Below, piece after piece: positions 44,760-53,348 of a stretch of 64,000 nt of DNA. A model generated the notes under the pieces. It did not search any database, had not been told where the DNA came from, and worked only from the letters and a program-made list of their open reading frames with translations. Source of the stretch: Lujinxingia sediminis (GTDB taxonomy: Bacteria > Myxococcota_A > Bradymonadia > Bradymonadales > Bradymonadaceae). How positions within the stretch are numbered: position 1 is the stretch's first letter; each line of letters opens with the position of its first letter. The translations under genes were made by a program, and so were the position numbers. The stretch spans positions 372,001 through 436,000 of the forward strand of contig NZ_SADD01000001.1 of assembly GCF_004005565.1 (NCBI RefSeq), given 5' to 3'.

Positions 44760-47726
44760 GAGCAGGTAGAGATCGGTGATGCCCTCCGGGCCAAGTCCCC
44801 GGGCGTAGCCCAGGCGAAGGCTGTTGCTGGCGTAGTAGCCCAGGATGGCGTCGAGTTGCACTTCGGCGCCGATGCCAGTGAGGCGATCGGCATCGGCCAG
44901 GTAGCCGTCGTAGGCGGCGCCGGTGTCCACAAAGAGCTGGCCTTTGAGCTGACGAAAAAAGAGGGGAAGCGTGGAGAAGCCCCGGTCGAGATCGAGGATC
45001 GGGAAGCGGTACTCCAGCTTTGCCAGCTGGTACTGCTGGCCGCGCTGCACTCCGGGGGCAAAGCCGCGGATGGGGTAGCCGACGCGGGGCTCCTGGAAGA
45101 TCACAGCGCTTAAGATGTCCTGGGGGCTCAATCCGCCAATCGCGTACTGAAGTTGCGGGCCACTGGCACTTCGGGTGAGCGCCCCTCGAAGTTGCAGGGC
45201 GAAGACATGACGCTCGATGAGCGGGTTGGGATGAAAGGCGCTCAGGGCGTAGCCCAGGGTCAGCGCGTTGTACTGGTGGCCCAGCGCCGGGTGCTGCACG
45301 CCGACCGATGCGCTCATCGAGACGCCGCGCTCCGCCGAGATGGAGTGCGCATAGCGAAACAGTCGGCTGTAGGAGAGCCCGAAGGAGAGCTCGTTAAACC
45401 AGCCATGAAGGGGCTCGCGGGGGCGAATGTCGCCCGGCTCCGGGGTAACTCGGGGCCTCGCTTTGAAGGTGGTGTATTCGGCGCGGTAGTTGGTCGTAAA
45501 ACTCATCCTTTCGGAGAGGATACGCAGTGGAAAGGAGAGCCCGAGCTGGCCGACGTACTGGCGCTCCAGGAAGGGCACGTAGCGGCTCTCGGCAATCAGC
45601 GATCGGGCACGCGGGTAGTCCGAAAAACGCCCCAGAAGCGTGAGATTAAAGGGGAGCCCTCCGTAGCGGTAGACAAAGCCCAGGTTGGCGCTCGGGTCTT
45701 CAAATCCCTCGGCGGTGGTGACGCCTCCGCTGAGCGTGTAGCTGTGACGCTCCAGCGGGTCGTAGCCCTCAAGTGTGGCGCCAAGGCCGGCGCCGGAGCG
45801 CAGCACGCCCGCATCGGGCATAAGGGTCAGCGGCGCTATCCAACGCCCGGCCCTGTAGGGCTCAGGCTGAAGATCGAGCTCGGGCTGAGGGTAGGTGATC
45901 GGCGGGCGCGCACGCGCACTCTCCGGCGGCTCGTGCTGGCGGGTGCGAGGATGGGGAAGGCGGGCGATCTCAAAGCCGCGCGCGGTGTACAGGCTCACGT
46001 AGATGAAGTCGCCGTCCGGGGTGACCACGGGCGAAAACGCGCCGGTAATGACGTTGCTCACCTGCCAGCGCTGCAAGGTCTCAAGATCCAGGGCAAAGAT
46101 GTTGAAGACCCCGCCGGTATCGGCCGCGTAGTAGAGATGGCCCTCGGGGCCGAGATGCGGATCGAGCTCATGGGCGGCGGTGTCGGTGAGCTGTCTCAGC
46201 GCGCCATCGTTTAAATTCACCTCCCAGAGGTCGCGCTGGCGCAGGTCAAGCCGCCACCAGCTGAAGATGACCGTGTCGTCTCCGGGGCCAAAGATCGGCC
46301 GGGAGATCTGCTGCCAGTGCGCGTCATCATCGGGAGCATGATGCAGGCCGGAGACGACGATGCGCTCCTCGGTGGGGGCGTCGAGCGGACGCACCACAAG
46401 CTCCATGGTGCCCCGGCGGTTTCGTACATGGACGACACGCTCGCCATCCGGTGAGATGGCGGGTTCGCGGGCACGGTCGCCCCGGGTGAGCCGGCGGGTC
46501 TGACCGCTACGAGCGTCGTAGGCGAAAAGATCCTGGAAGGTGTACACGCGCTCAAAGGTGTCGGAGCGCGAGTAGACGAGCACGTTGCCATCGGGCGTCC
46601 AGGCTGAGGGGCCGGCGGCCCCCTCGGCCTCGCGAAGCGGGTGCGGTTCAAGCCCGCCGGCGCTCACGCTGGCAAAGACCGGGTGGGCCGACTCCGCCGA
46701 GGCGTAATAGGTGATCTCCGGATGCTCTCCCGGGCGCAGCGTGGGGTACTGATGGCGGCCTCCCCCGCGCGTGACCAAATCGGTGGGGCTGACCCCCCGG
46801 GCGATCGTCAACGTCTGGCGCGCCCGGGCTTTGGCCTGGGCCTCGGCCATAAATCCCGCCCAGAGCTCGTCGAAGCCTTTTCCGCTGATCTCTCGGGCGC
46901 TTCGGTTGAGCGCGTAGGGGACGATCCGCTTGCCGTAGAGGTGGTTAAAATCCCTGATGAAGGACTCGCCGTGATGCCTGGCGATGTAGTCGGCAAAAAA
47001 GCCGCCATAGAGGTAGGCGGCGCTCCCCGATGGCCAGGCCACCGGCAGGCCGGTGGATTGCCCCAGGGTAAAAAGCTCGTCCTCAAGCGCCGCGGTGCGC
47101 AGCCACATCGAGAAGAGCGGGCTGTCCACGCGTCCCGTACCCGCGCGTGTGGTTTCGAAGTAGGTGGCAATGCCCTCGGTGTACCAGCGGGGCAGGATGG
47201 CGTTGGGATGAAATTGTTTGCCGACGATGCGGTTGACCCACTGCGAGAGCCCCGGGTTGGTGTCGATATGCAGGGTGTGCACGTACTCGTGGTAGACGAG
47301 CACGCGTAGCCAATCATCGAAATAACCGAGCACGCTGTCGGCCTCGGGGGGCATCCCGTAGATCGTGATGAAGTTGCGCCCGAAGGCGCGGGCAAACCCG
47401 TTGGCCGAATCGACTCGGTCGGTCACCACCACGTGGGTGCGCTGGCGAGGTGTCCAGTCGAGCGTCGGCGCCAGGATCAGGTGTGCCTCTTCAAAGGCCA
47501 CCGCGGCGCGTCGCGCCAGCGCTTCGGTCTGGTCGTCGTAATGGATGTAGAAGTGGGGGGTGGTCAGCGTGAAGTACTCACGCTTCGGATCGTCGAGGGC
47601 GTGCGCGCTCGGCGAAGCAAAGGTCGCAACACACGCCCCGATGAGAATGGCGAGCATCCACAGCCGGAGCATCACTGCCAGAAGGTGTCGAGCGCGCTCG
47701 GGCGCATGGGGAGGGCGTAAGAGCAT
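44742..47726 (-). CDS. Outer-membrane fusion of metallopeptidase-like domain, beta-propeller and barrel
   Basis: This protein has 994 residues from ATG 47726. After a signal peptide (ILIGACVATFASPSAHA), residues about 50-330 resemble the peptidase MA superfamily: VYHEYVHTLH contains HExxH (His 146, Glu 147, His 150), followed by RWYTEGIATYFE with a third ligand Glu 184. Residues about 340-640 contain PD40/TolB-like strands (AWTPDGNVLVYSRS, AISPDGERVVHVRN, VVTPDGDFIYVS). Residues about 680-994 are alternating aromatic/polar strands ending in a C-terminal Phe, as in Omp85-type outer-membrane barrels. The ligands look complete, so proteolysis at the cell surface or in the periplasm is plausible but unproven. 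Confidence 0.85.
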   Translation of the reverse strand: MLLRPPHAPERARHLLAVMLRLWMLAILIGACVATFASPSAHALDDPKREYFTLTTPHFYIHYDDQTEALARRAAVAFEEAHLILAPTLDWTPRQRTHVVVTDRVDSANGFARAFGRNFITIYGMPPEADSVLGYFDDWLRVLVYHEYVHTLHIDTNPGLSQWVNRIVGKQFHPNAILPRWYTEGIATYFETTRAGTGRVDSPLFSMWLRTAALEDELFTLGQSTGLPVAWPSGSAAYLYGGFFADYIARHHGESFIRDFNHLYGKRIVPYALNRSAREISGKGFDELWAGFMAEAQAKARARQTLTIARGVSPTDLVTRGGGRHQYPTLRPGEHPEITYYASAESAHPVFASVSAGGLEPHPLREAEGAAGPSAWTPDGNVLVYSRSDTFERVYTFQDLFAYDARSGQTRRLTRGDRAREPAISPDGERVVHVRNRRGTMELVVRPLDAPTEERIVVSGLHHAPDDDAHWQQISRPIFGPGDDTVIFSWWRLDLRQRDLWEVNLNDGALRQLTDTAAHELDPHLGPEGHLYYAADTGGVFNIFALDLETLQRWQVSNVITGAFSPVVTPDGDFIYVSLYTARGFEIARLPHPRTRQHEPPESARARPPITYPQPELDLQPEPYRAGRWIAPLTLMPDAGVLRSGAGLGATLEGYDPLERHSYTLSGGVTTAEGFEDPSANLGFVYRYGGLPFNLTLLGRFSDYPRARSLIAESRYVPFLERQYVGQLGLSFPLRILSERMSFTTNYRAEYTTFKARPRVTPEPGDIRPREPLHGWFNELSFGLSYSRLFRYAHSISAERGVSMSASVGVQHPALGHQYNALTLGYALSAFHPNPLIERHVFALQLRGALTRSASGPQLQYAIGGLSPQDILSAVIFQEPRVGYPIRGFAPGVQRGQQYQLAKLEYRFPILDLDRGFSTLPLFFRQLKGQLFVDTGAAYDGYLADADRLTGIGAEVQLDAILGYYASNSLRLGYARGLGPEGITDLYLLLGAAF

Positions 47727-47776
47727 AGCCTGGTGGTTGTAGCAGCGCGCCCGGCACGTTGAAAGCACGCCGTGCG

Positions 47777-48502
47777 TTACCAGTACGTTACACGCGCATC
47801 GACCGGTGCCGACGCCGCGGCAGGGGCGGCACCCCGGGGCGTTGGGTGACCGGCCACGCGGCTCTCCAGAAGTTTTGCCAGCGTCAGCGCCTGGTCGGCG
47901 TATGCCTGGATCTCATCGGCGTTGATGACGCGTTTTTTATATTCGAGACAGAGAGTGCCGTTGGAGATTTTGAGGTTTCCTGCCTTCAGGCTCGACGTGA
48001 GCAAGGCCTCGCGTACCTCCCCGTCGGCAAAGATTCGCCGCATGCCAGCGTTCGGCTCAACGTGCACATGAAGTTCGTCGTCAAAGCGGTCCGGGGAGAG
48101 CGCGTTGATGATGCCGGGAGCGTTATCATCGTGCAGCGTTGCCGGCTTTTTTTTGGCGACATGCCCGAAGTGAGTCCAGGCGGGCCCCATGGTGACCTGA
48201 ACCTCGATGAAGTACGCTTCAATGACCTCACTGATCTCGGTACGGCGGATGACCTCACGCTCGTGGCGCGAGGCAATCTCAAGCTCAGCGCCCTGGTACG
48301 TTCCCTGGAGTCGATAACTCTCGAGGGAGTCGCCGCTCAGCTGAAGTCCCATCGCCTCGCTGGCGTTGGTCCAGGCTGTCCTTGCCAGATCGCCAACGAT
48401 CCACCAGTAGAGAGCGATGACGGACACCACCAGCACAAAAAAAAGGATCAAAAAGACCTGAATGCTGTTCAGGTCGAAGGTTTCCATGACGAAGTTCAGC
48501 AT
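47777..48502 (-). CDS. Single-pass membrane-anchored protein, unknown function
   Basis: ATG 48502 follows AGGAG with 8 bases of spacing; a 38-codon extension upstream is discarded. The 241-residue protein starts with a strong transmembrane helix (about residues 13-36: SIQVFLILFFVLVVSVIALYW). A cytoplasmic or periplasmic alpha/beta domain follows, with ELEIASRHEREVIRRTEIS and DDELHVHVEPNAGMRRIF segments, and the tail is Pro/Ala-rich. No catalytic motif is visible. The gene is upstream of the barrel fusion on the same strand, 50 bp away, and may be co-transcribed with it. Confidence 0.65.
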   Translation of the reverse strand: MLNFVMETFDLNSIQVFLILFFVLVVSVIALYWWIVGDLARTAWTNASEAMGLQLSGDSLESYRLQGTYQGAELEIASRHEREVIRRTEISEVIEAYFIEVQVTMGPAWTHFGHVAKKKPATLHDDNAPGIINALSPDRFDDELHVHVEPNAGMRRIFADGEVREALLTSSLKAGNLKISNGTLCLEYKKRVINADEIQAYADQALTLAKLLESRVAGHPTPRGAAPAAASAPVDARVTYW

Positions 48503-48780
48503 GGGGTGCGCTCCTGGCCAGGTTACGGAGCGCATACTCTCACATAGTACGACGTCGTAAGCCAACGTTGACGTCATATCTGCTGCATGGAGAGCACCCT
48601 GAGCAGCGTTGCACATGCTCGACGATGCCAGAGCATCGCCTGCGCTTTGCGCCTTGCTCAGGTCACTCTCAATCTCGCATCCAAAGGCGTCACCATGGCC
48701 TCAGGGCGTCAGGGCGCGGCGCAACGTGGTGACAAAGCCTGGCCCCCCATGCTTCGCGCCGGCGAGGTGGTACGAAGACG

Positions 48781-49872
48781 CTACTTCGCGCCGATCCAGC
48801 CTTCGGGGCGAATGGTCACAAAGAACGTGGCCTGGCCCTGACCTCCGACCTCGTCTGAGGGAAGTTCCCAGCCCAGCAGGGCTTCCTGAATACAGCTCAG
48901 CGCCTCATCGGAGGGGTGCTCGGGGCCCGTTTCATTGCTCAACGTGAGGTCCATCGCCGCCGGCCGCACCGGGGTATCGGATGGCGTGGTGGGCCAGCCC
49001 AGCTCCACCTCTGCCACGATCAGGTCGAGGGGAAGTTGCGAGCGAAGCTGCTCGGCACAGGCCCCCAGCGAGCCGGCCTGGCGGGCCAGCGCGGCGGGCA
49101 AGGATGCTTCTGCACCGGCGGAGCTTCCCCGCCAGCGGAACCCTTCAAGGAGCACGGCTGCGGCCTGGTCGCGCCGGGGTTCGGTGGCCACGAGCTCAAA
49201 GTTCAGGCGGTAGCTCAGCGTATAGATCGGGGCGTCAGGCTCGCTCAGGTCGGGCTCGACGGGGAGTTCGAAGCTCAGATTCCAGAGGTGTTTGAGCATG
49301 CAGCGCGCATCATCGGCGGGCATGTCTTTGGGGGTGCCGTGGACGGCCATCGGATGGCCTTCTTCAGAGATGCGGAGTTCGACGAGCATCGCCGGTTGCG
49401 GTCGGTAGTTGCGAGGGTTAAGGCAGCTGCTCATGGCCTTGAACTCGCCGGAGAGTTGGCGCTCCAGGCGGTCGGGCGCAAGGGGAAGGCTCGTGACGAG
49501 CGCGTCGACCCGTGGGCGCCAACGCCAGGGGATCACCGCGACGTCGGGTGGCGAGGCCGAAGGTTGCGCGGTGTCCTCGGGGCGCTGCATCGCGCTGCCC
49601 TGAGGAGTCGAGGCGGGGATGGGTTCAACAAGGCCTTCGGCGCCGGTGCAGACGCGCTCACCTTCGGAGACGCCCTGCGCCTCACAGTTCTCGGTGCAGG
49701 TAAAGCAGCGCAGCGCGTCGGGGGCTGCGGCCCCGGCGGCCTCCTCACCCGCGAGGGGCTGAGCCTGGGCGTGGCTGACGCCGGCCATCAGCACCCAGAT
49801 CAGCGCGAGCACCACCCAGCCCACAAGTCGCCTGCGCTCCTGCGCGTTCAAGGTCTCGGGTTCCTCTTGCAT
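48781..49872 (-). CDS. Membrane-anchored or exported protein with Cys motif, unknown function
   Basis: The protein is 363 residues from ATG 49872, with GAGGTG upstream. A basic region and hydrophobic helix (WVVLALIWVLMAGV, then SHAQAQ) act as signal peptide or anchor. A Cys-rich patch CFTCTENCEAQ (about 55-65) with a further Cys near 75 could bind metal or form disulfides. The C-terminal about 250 residues are mixed alpha/beta with repeated S-CLN, MLKH and EALS type segments and conserved Cys residues at similar spacing (SSCLNPRN, DARCMLKH, LSCIQEAL), as in TonB-like or AgmX-type C-terminal modules; this is only a resemblance. Function unknown. Confidence 0.6.
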   Translation of the reverse strand: MQEEPETLNAQERRRLVGWVVLALIWVLMAGVSHAQAQPLAGEEAAGAAAPDALRCFTCTENCEAQGVSEGERVCTGAEGLVEPIPASTPQGSAMQRPEDTAQPSASPPDVAVIPWRWRPRVDALVTSLPLAPDRLERQLSGEFKAMSSCLNPRNYRPQPAMLVELRISEEGHPMAVHGTPKDMPADDARCMLKHLWNLSFELPVEPDLSEPDAPIYTLSYRLNFELVATEPRRDQAAAVLLEGFRWRGSSAGAEASLPAALARQAGSLGACAEQLRSQLPLDLIVAEVELGWPTTPSDTPVRPAAMDLTLSNETGPEHPSDEALSCIQEALLGWELPSDEVGGQGQATFFVTIRPEGWIGAK

Positions 49873-50198
49873 GATACACCTCACCCTTAAGCTCGGGTCG
49901 CCTGTTGCGGAGTGAACCGGGTGGTCCCTCCCCCCTCTTCGTGGTCGTGTTCGGCGCCCCCCCAACCCCAACATCGATGGGAGCTCCGCGCCCGCACTCC
50001 CTCAAAGGTAAACACCGCTTCGGGGCGCGGCCCAGGGCGCGCTCCGCCGGGGGTGTAACTCGACCACCACCCGGAGGGTTGCACGACCTCCTTGAATGCG
50101 ACTCGACCTTCGCCCGCAGGGGTGTGCTTATCCCTGTGTCGAGGGTCGACCTCCACCTTGAGGGCAGCGGACTCCCCCGGGTCAGAGGCGGGCGCGAT
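49873..50198. other. Intergenic region with no supported gene
   Basis: This 326-bp gap between two minus-strand genes contains GC-rich sequence with runs of C (seven near 49958) and no ORF with ribosome binding site or coding sign. The promoter of the downstream gene is probably within it. Confidence 0.5.
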
Positions 50199-51095
50199 TC
50201 AGGGGGATCGGGGCACTGCGCTGATCACCAGAACCTCGATGTTCGTCGCGGTGATGCGCGCCTTCTCATCGGTGTAGCGATGCACCAGATCTTGAGCCTG
50301 ACGGATGCGGCGCGCGTAGGTGGTGGGCGAGGGCTGATCGGAGCGAAAACGCACGGTGGCCTGCTGGTTGGCCAGTGCGCGCTCCAGCCGAAACCCCGCG
50401 CCTTCATACATCTGCGTCATCGAGGAGGTCAGGTCGACGACCTCCTCGCTCCGAACCTGTGTGCAGAACGTCGTGGCCGGGGAGGGCATCAGGCAGGGTG
50501 TGGGCTGAATCTCGGGCGCGGTGAAGTCAAGGGGGCGCGCTCCCAGCATCGACCACCAGGTCCGGGCGCTGGTCTGCAACGCCGGTTCTGAGAGGCTTTG
50601 CAGGCTTGCGCGCGTGCGCGCCCGTACGCGCTCCTGCTCATCTTTTCCGGGCTGCGCGGCGATGAAGCGCTCAAAAAGATCGCGTACCTTCTGCTCGATA
50701 GCTTCAGCGTCAGCCGCGGTGATTCGACCGCCGGCGTCGATCCGCAACGTGGGCACAAGGCAACCCAGGCGCTCGACGCGCTCGGGAAAAAGATCCGGGT
50801 CGATGACCGGCTCGAAGAGAGCGTCGTCGCGCTGCGGGCGAAGTGTCAGTCCGCGAGCATCGACCTCCACCTCGAAGACGAGCTCGCAGACGCGCAGGTG
50901 ATCTTCGCCTTCCCTGCCTTCGACCCGCGTCTCAACCAGCCGCCGAACCTCCAGACCTTCCGTCGACTGCCAGGCGTCCAGCCAGCCGGGGGGAGCCTGC
51001 GCATCGGCCGGAGTACTGATGATCAGGGCGGCGAGGAGGGTCAGGGTTTGGACCACCGAGGTCCTGACGAGCGCGGGAAGACGATAAAAGGGCAT
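50199..51095 (-). CDS. Exported protein, unknown function
   Basis: This 298-residue protein starts at ATG 51095; GTG 51140 is an alternative. A signal peptide (VVQTLTLLAALIISTPADAQ) is followed by an alpha/beta region with a repeated LRIDAGGRI-type strand, an extended Arg/Gln-rich helix (DLFERFIAAQPGKDEQERVRARTRA) and a final Ser/Thr-rich domain (EEVVDLTSSMTQMYEGAGFRLERAL). Two Cys pairs occur (CELVFE, GCLVP; CLMPS, FCTQ). I recognise no family. The gene is 326 bp from the previous minus-strand gene. Confidence 0.6.
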   Translation of the reverse strand: MPFYRLPALVRTSVVQTLTLLAALIISTPADAQAPPGWLDAWQSTEGLEVRRLVETRVEGREGEDHLRVCELVFEVEVDARGLTLRPQRDDALFEPVIDPDLFPERVERLGCLVPTLRIDAGGRITAADAEAIEQKVRDLFERFIAAQPGKDEQERVRARTRASLQSLSEPALQTSARTWWSMLGARPLDFTAPEIQPTPCLMPSPATTFCTQVRSEEVVDLTSSMTQMYEGAGFRLERALANQQATVRFRSDQPSPTTYARRIRQAQDLVHRYTDEKARITATNIEVLVISAVPRSP

Positions 51096-51587
51096 AGGGA
51101 ACTTTAAGATCGAAGGTAGGGAACGCTGCTTTTGAATCACTCCCCCCAGGTCAGGGCAGGAACACCGGCATCATGGAGAGCCCGTTGCTGGCGCAGTTGG
51201 AAGGGCACGCTGGACCTTCGGAGAGGGGCGGGAGGCTGTCGGCGCTCCGGGTGATCACAGCGCCGAATCACATGTGACCCTTGTCATGTAGGAGCAGGCG
51301 GTCCCGGTAAGGAGCGCAAGCGCGACGACCAGGCCCGGTTGGCGTGGATTCATTGGGCGGCTCCGGGCATCGACGCGGACAGCGCACATCATGGAGGTGT
51401 GGGGCACGGAGTTGTGGGAGCCGACCTTTAGCAAAGCGTGACCGGGGAGGCCAGCCCGGCCAGGCGTCGTCTGACCCCAACCAGGTCTGAGGCCTCGAAT
51501 ATGGAGCGTCTCGAACGGGCGCTGGGCTCAGCGGCCCCGGAAGGCCTGCGGGTGTGTGAGCTCCCAGGGTGTTACATCCCCCCCCGG

Positions 51588-51777
51588 GCCAGAGGGCTTC
51601 TGGCCCCGGAGCCTTATTAAGGCTCGGAAGCCAGAGGGGGTCTGGCCCCGGAGCCTTAATAAGGCTCGGAAGCCAGAGGGTGTCTGGCCTGAGGGGGTGT
51701 TGCCCCCCCCCTCGGGCCAGACACCCTCTGGCGTCAGGGGGGGGAAGCCCTCAGCCTCGCCAGAGGGCCTCTGGCGT
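51588..51777. repeat. Palindromic intergenic repeat cluster with 42-bp tandem units
   Basis: Two adjacent 42-bp copies (51588-51629, 51630-51671) each contain a short palindrome GCCAGAGGG...TCTGGC and a second palindrome GAGCCTTA-TTAAGGCTC. A third copy starts at 51672 but then forms a large imperfect hairpin: arms 51672-51697 and 51707-51732, 26 bp with one G-U pair. A further perfect palindrome with CCAGAGG occupies 51759-51777. The cluster lies between the stop of the minus-strand operon at 51815 and the next gene. The remaining part of 51141-51587 has no supported gene. Confidence 0.9.
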
Positions 51778-51814
51778 TAAGGGGCTGGGAAGACTCCAAA
51801 GCCAGACAACGCGC

Positions 51815-53320
51815 TCAATGGGCGAGCCAGGTGCCCGGATAGGCCGGCGCGGCTTTGAGAAAACACGCTACCGGTTGGTCGCGATCGCCGGCGAGTAGGG
51901 CCCAGGTGGGGTCGGCCGAAAGATCGTCGAAGGTGGCCGGGTGGGCGTCGGGGCGGATCACCGCCGCGTTGATGTTGTCCTGCTGTGCCACGCCGCGCAA
52001 AATCGGCTGGTCGCGCGCGAGCTCATAGAGCGTCATGGCACTCTCTGTGCTGAGCGCGCGCGAATCGGCGTAGAGGATGGGCTCAATGCGCTCGGGTCGC
52101 CACAGCGCATAGGCCAGGTAGCCGGCCAGGGAGGGATCGTTGAAGACGCGCAGCTCTTTTCCGGCGCGGCGCAGAAGTTCGCCGCAGGCAAGCGGGGTAT
52201 CTTCGGGGACCACCCCGCGCATCGGGATGGCCTGGCGAGCGTCAGCGTGAACGCGGGTGGTCATATCGGCGTGCCAGGGCAGCGCGGGCTGGGTAAGTAC
52301 GGCCGCGCCCAGAAGCAGCACCGAGGTCAGCAGCGCCAGGGTGGGGCGGTGAAGTTCGGTGCTGGCCGGCGGTGAGAAGACGGTGGCGAGCAAAAGCACC
52401 AGCGCCAGATGGTGCAGGGGCAAGAGCGCCGGCACCATGCTCGCCCACAACGTCAGCAAGAAGACCGGGAGGGCCAGGGCCGCGGCGGCAGCCAGAGGCA
52501 TCTGAGTGGCACGGGCGTGTCGCGCCCACAGCGCCAGACCCACCGCCCCGGTGCTCAGCGACAGGGTCACGCTGAGCGCCCCGGGCAGCAGGGTCGGCAG
52601 CGCGGGGCTCTTTGAAAGGTGCGCGAGCACGCCAAAGCCCAGCGGGCTTGCGAGCGGAGCCAGAAGCGCGCCGGCAAACGCCACGACCGCGCCGAGCTTT
52701 GCGCCGGCTTTCCAGGCGTGGGCACCCACCGCAAGGGAGGTGGCCATCATCACCAGCGCCGCCGGGAGCGCGAGGTTGACCAGCGCGAAGGCGCTCGCGC
52801 TCGTTACGATCGTGGCGAGCAGGCCGGGGCGATGCGAGGTCAACGCGCGTGTGGCGGCGATGAGCCCCGCGCATGCGATCGGTAGCGCCAGAGATTCGGG
52901 CCCCACCGCCGAGAAAAAGACCGCCGCCGGCACCCCCAGCCACGCCACATTGAGCAACGATGCGGGCCGTGGGCTGCGTTCGGCTGCGGCCCAACCCATC
53001 ATCGCCACCGCCAGGGTGACCAGCGCGCTGCGGGTGACCATCGCGGCCTCAATTCCCCCCAGATCCACCAGGCGAAAGAGCGCCACGCTGGCAAGCCAGC
53101 TCGTGTCCAACCAGCCCGTGCCATCGGGAGCCGTGAACACCAGGAGCTCTTTGTCGGGGATGCGTCCGTAGGCCGAAATCAGGCGACCGTAGGCCACCCG
53201 CCACCAGGTGGCGTCCTGGCGCATCAGGCTCAGGCCCAGAAGCGCCAGGGTGAGTGCTGCGGGCAAAAGCGCCGAGGCCAGCTTGGTGCGGGCCGGAATC
53301 GGGCCAGGGGGCGTGCTCAT
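51815..53320 (-). CDS. Polytopic membrane protein, unknown function
   Basis: This 501-residue protein has about ten transmembrane helices between residues 12 and 350 and a large soluble C-terminal domain (about 360-501) with DDTPLACGELLRRAGKELRVFND-like content. The loop after helix 1 (YGRIPDKELLVFTAPDGTGWLDTSWLASVALF) has the Trp/Asp pattern of GT-C/ArnT-type periplasmic loops, which suggests an acyl or glycosyl transfer protein. I do not recognise the family and the usual DD or ED catalytic motif is not evident. It is 28 bp downstream of the ABC permease gene, the last gene of that operon. Confidence 0.7.
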   Translation of the reverse strand: MSTPPGPIPARTKLASALLPAALTLALLGLSLMRQDATWWRVAYGRLISAYGRIPDKELLVFTAPDGTGWLDTSWLASVALFRLVDLGGIEAAMVTRSALVTLAVAMMGWAAAERSPRPASLLNVAWLGVPAAVFFSAVGPESLALPIACAGLIAATRALTSHRPGLLATIVTSASAFALVNLALPAALVMMATSLAVGAHAWKAGAKLGAVVAFAGALLAPLASPLGFGVLAHLSKSPALPTLLPGALSVTLSLSTGAVGLALWARHARATQMPLAAAAALALPVFLLTLWASMVPALLPLHHLALVLLLATVFSPPASTELHRPTLALLTSVLLLGAAVLTQPALPWHADMTTRVHADARQAIPMRGVVPEDTPLACGELLRRAGKELRVFNDPSLAGYLAYALWRPERIEPILYADSRALSTESAMTLYELARDQPILRGVAQQDNINAAVIRPDAHPATFDDLSADPTWALLAGDRDQPVACFLKAAPAYPGTWLAH

Positions 53321-53348
53321 GGTGGGTCCGTACTGCTTGAGAAGATCG

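Noticed and set aside
48587-48841. An 84-codon plus-strand frame near the membrane-anchored protein gene
   Set aside because: No ribosome binding site, overlaps neighbouring genes on the other strand and no recognisable features.
51588-51777. The palindromic cluster as a CRISPR array
   Set aside because: Repeats are palindromic and directly adjacent with no unique spacers of similar length, and no cas genes are nearby.
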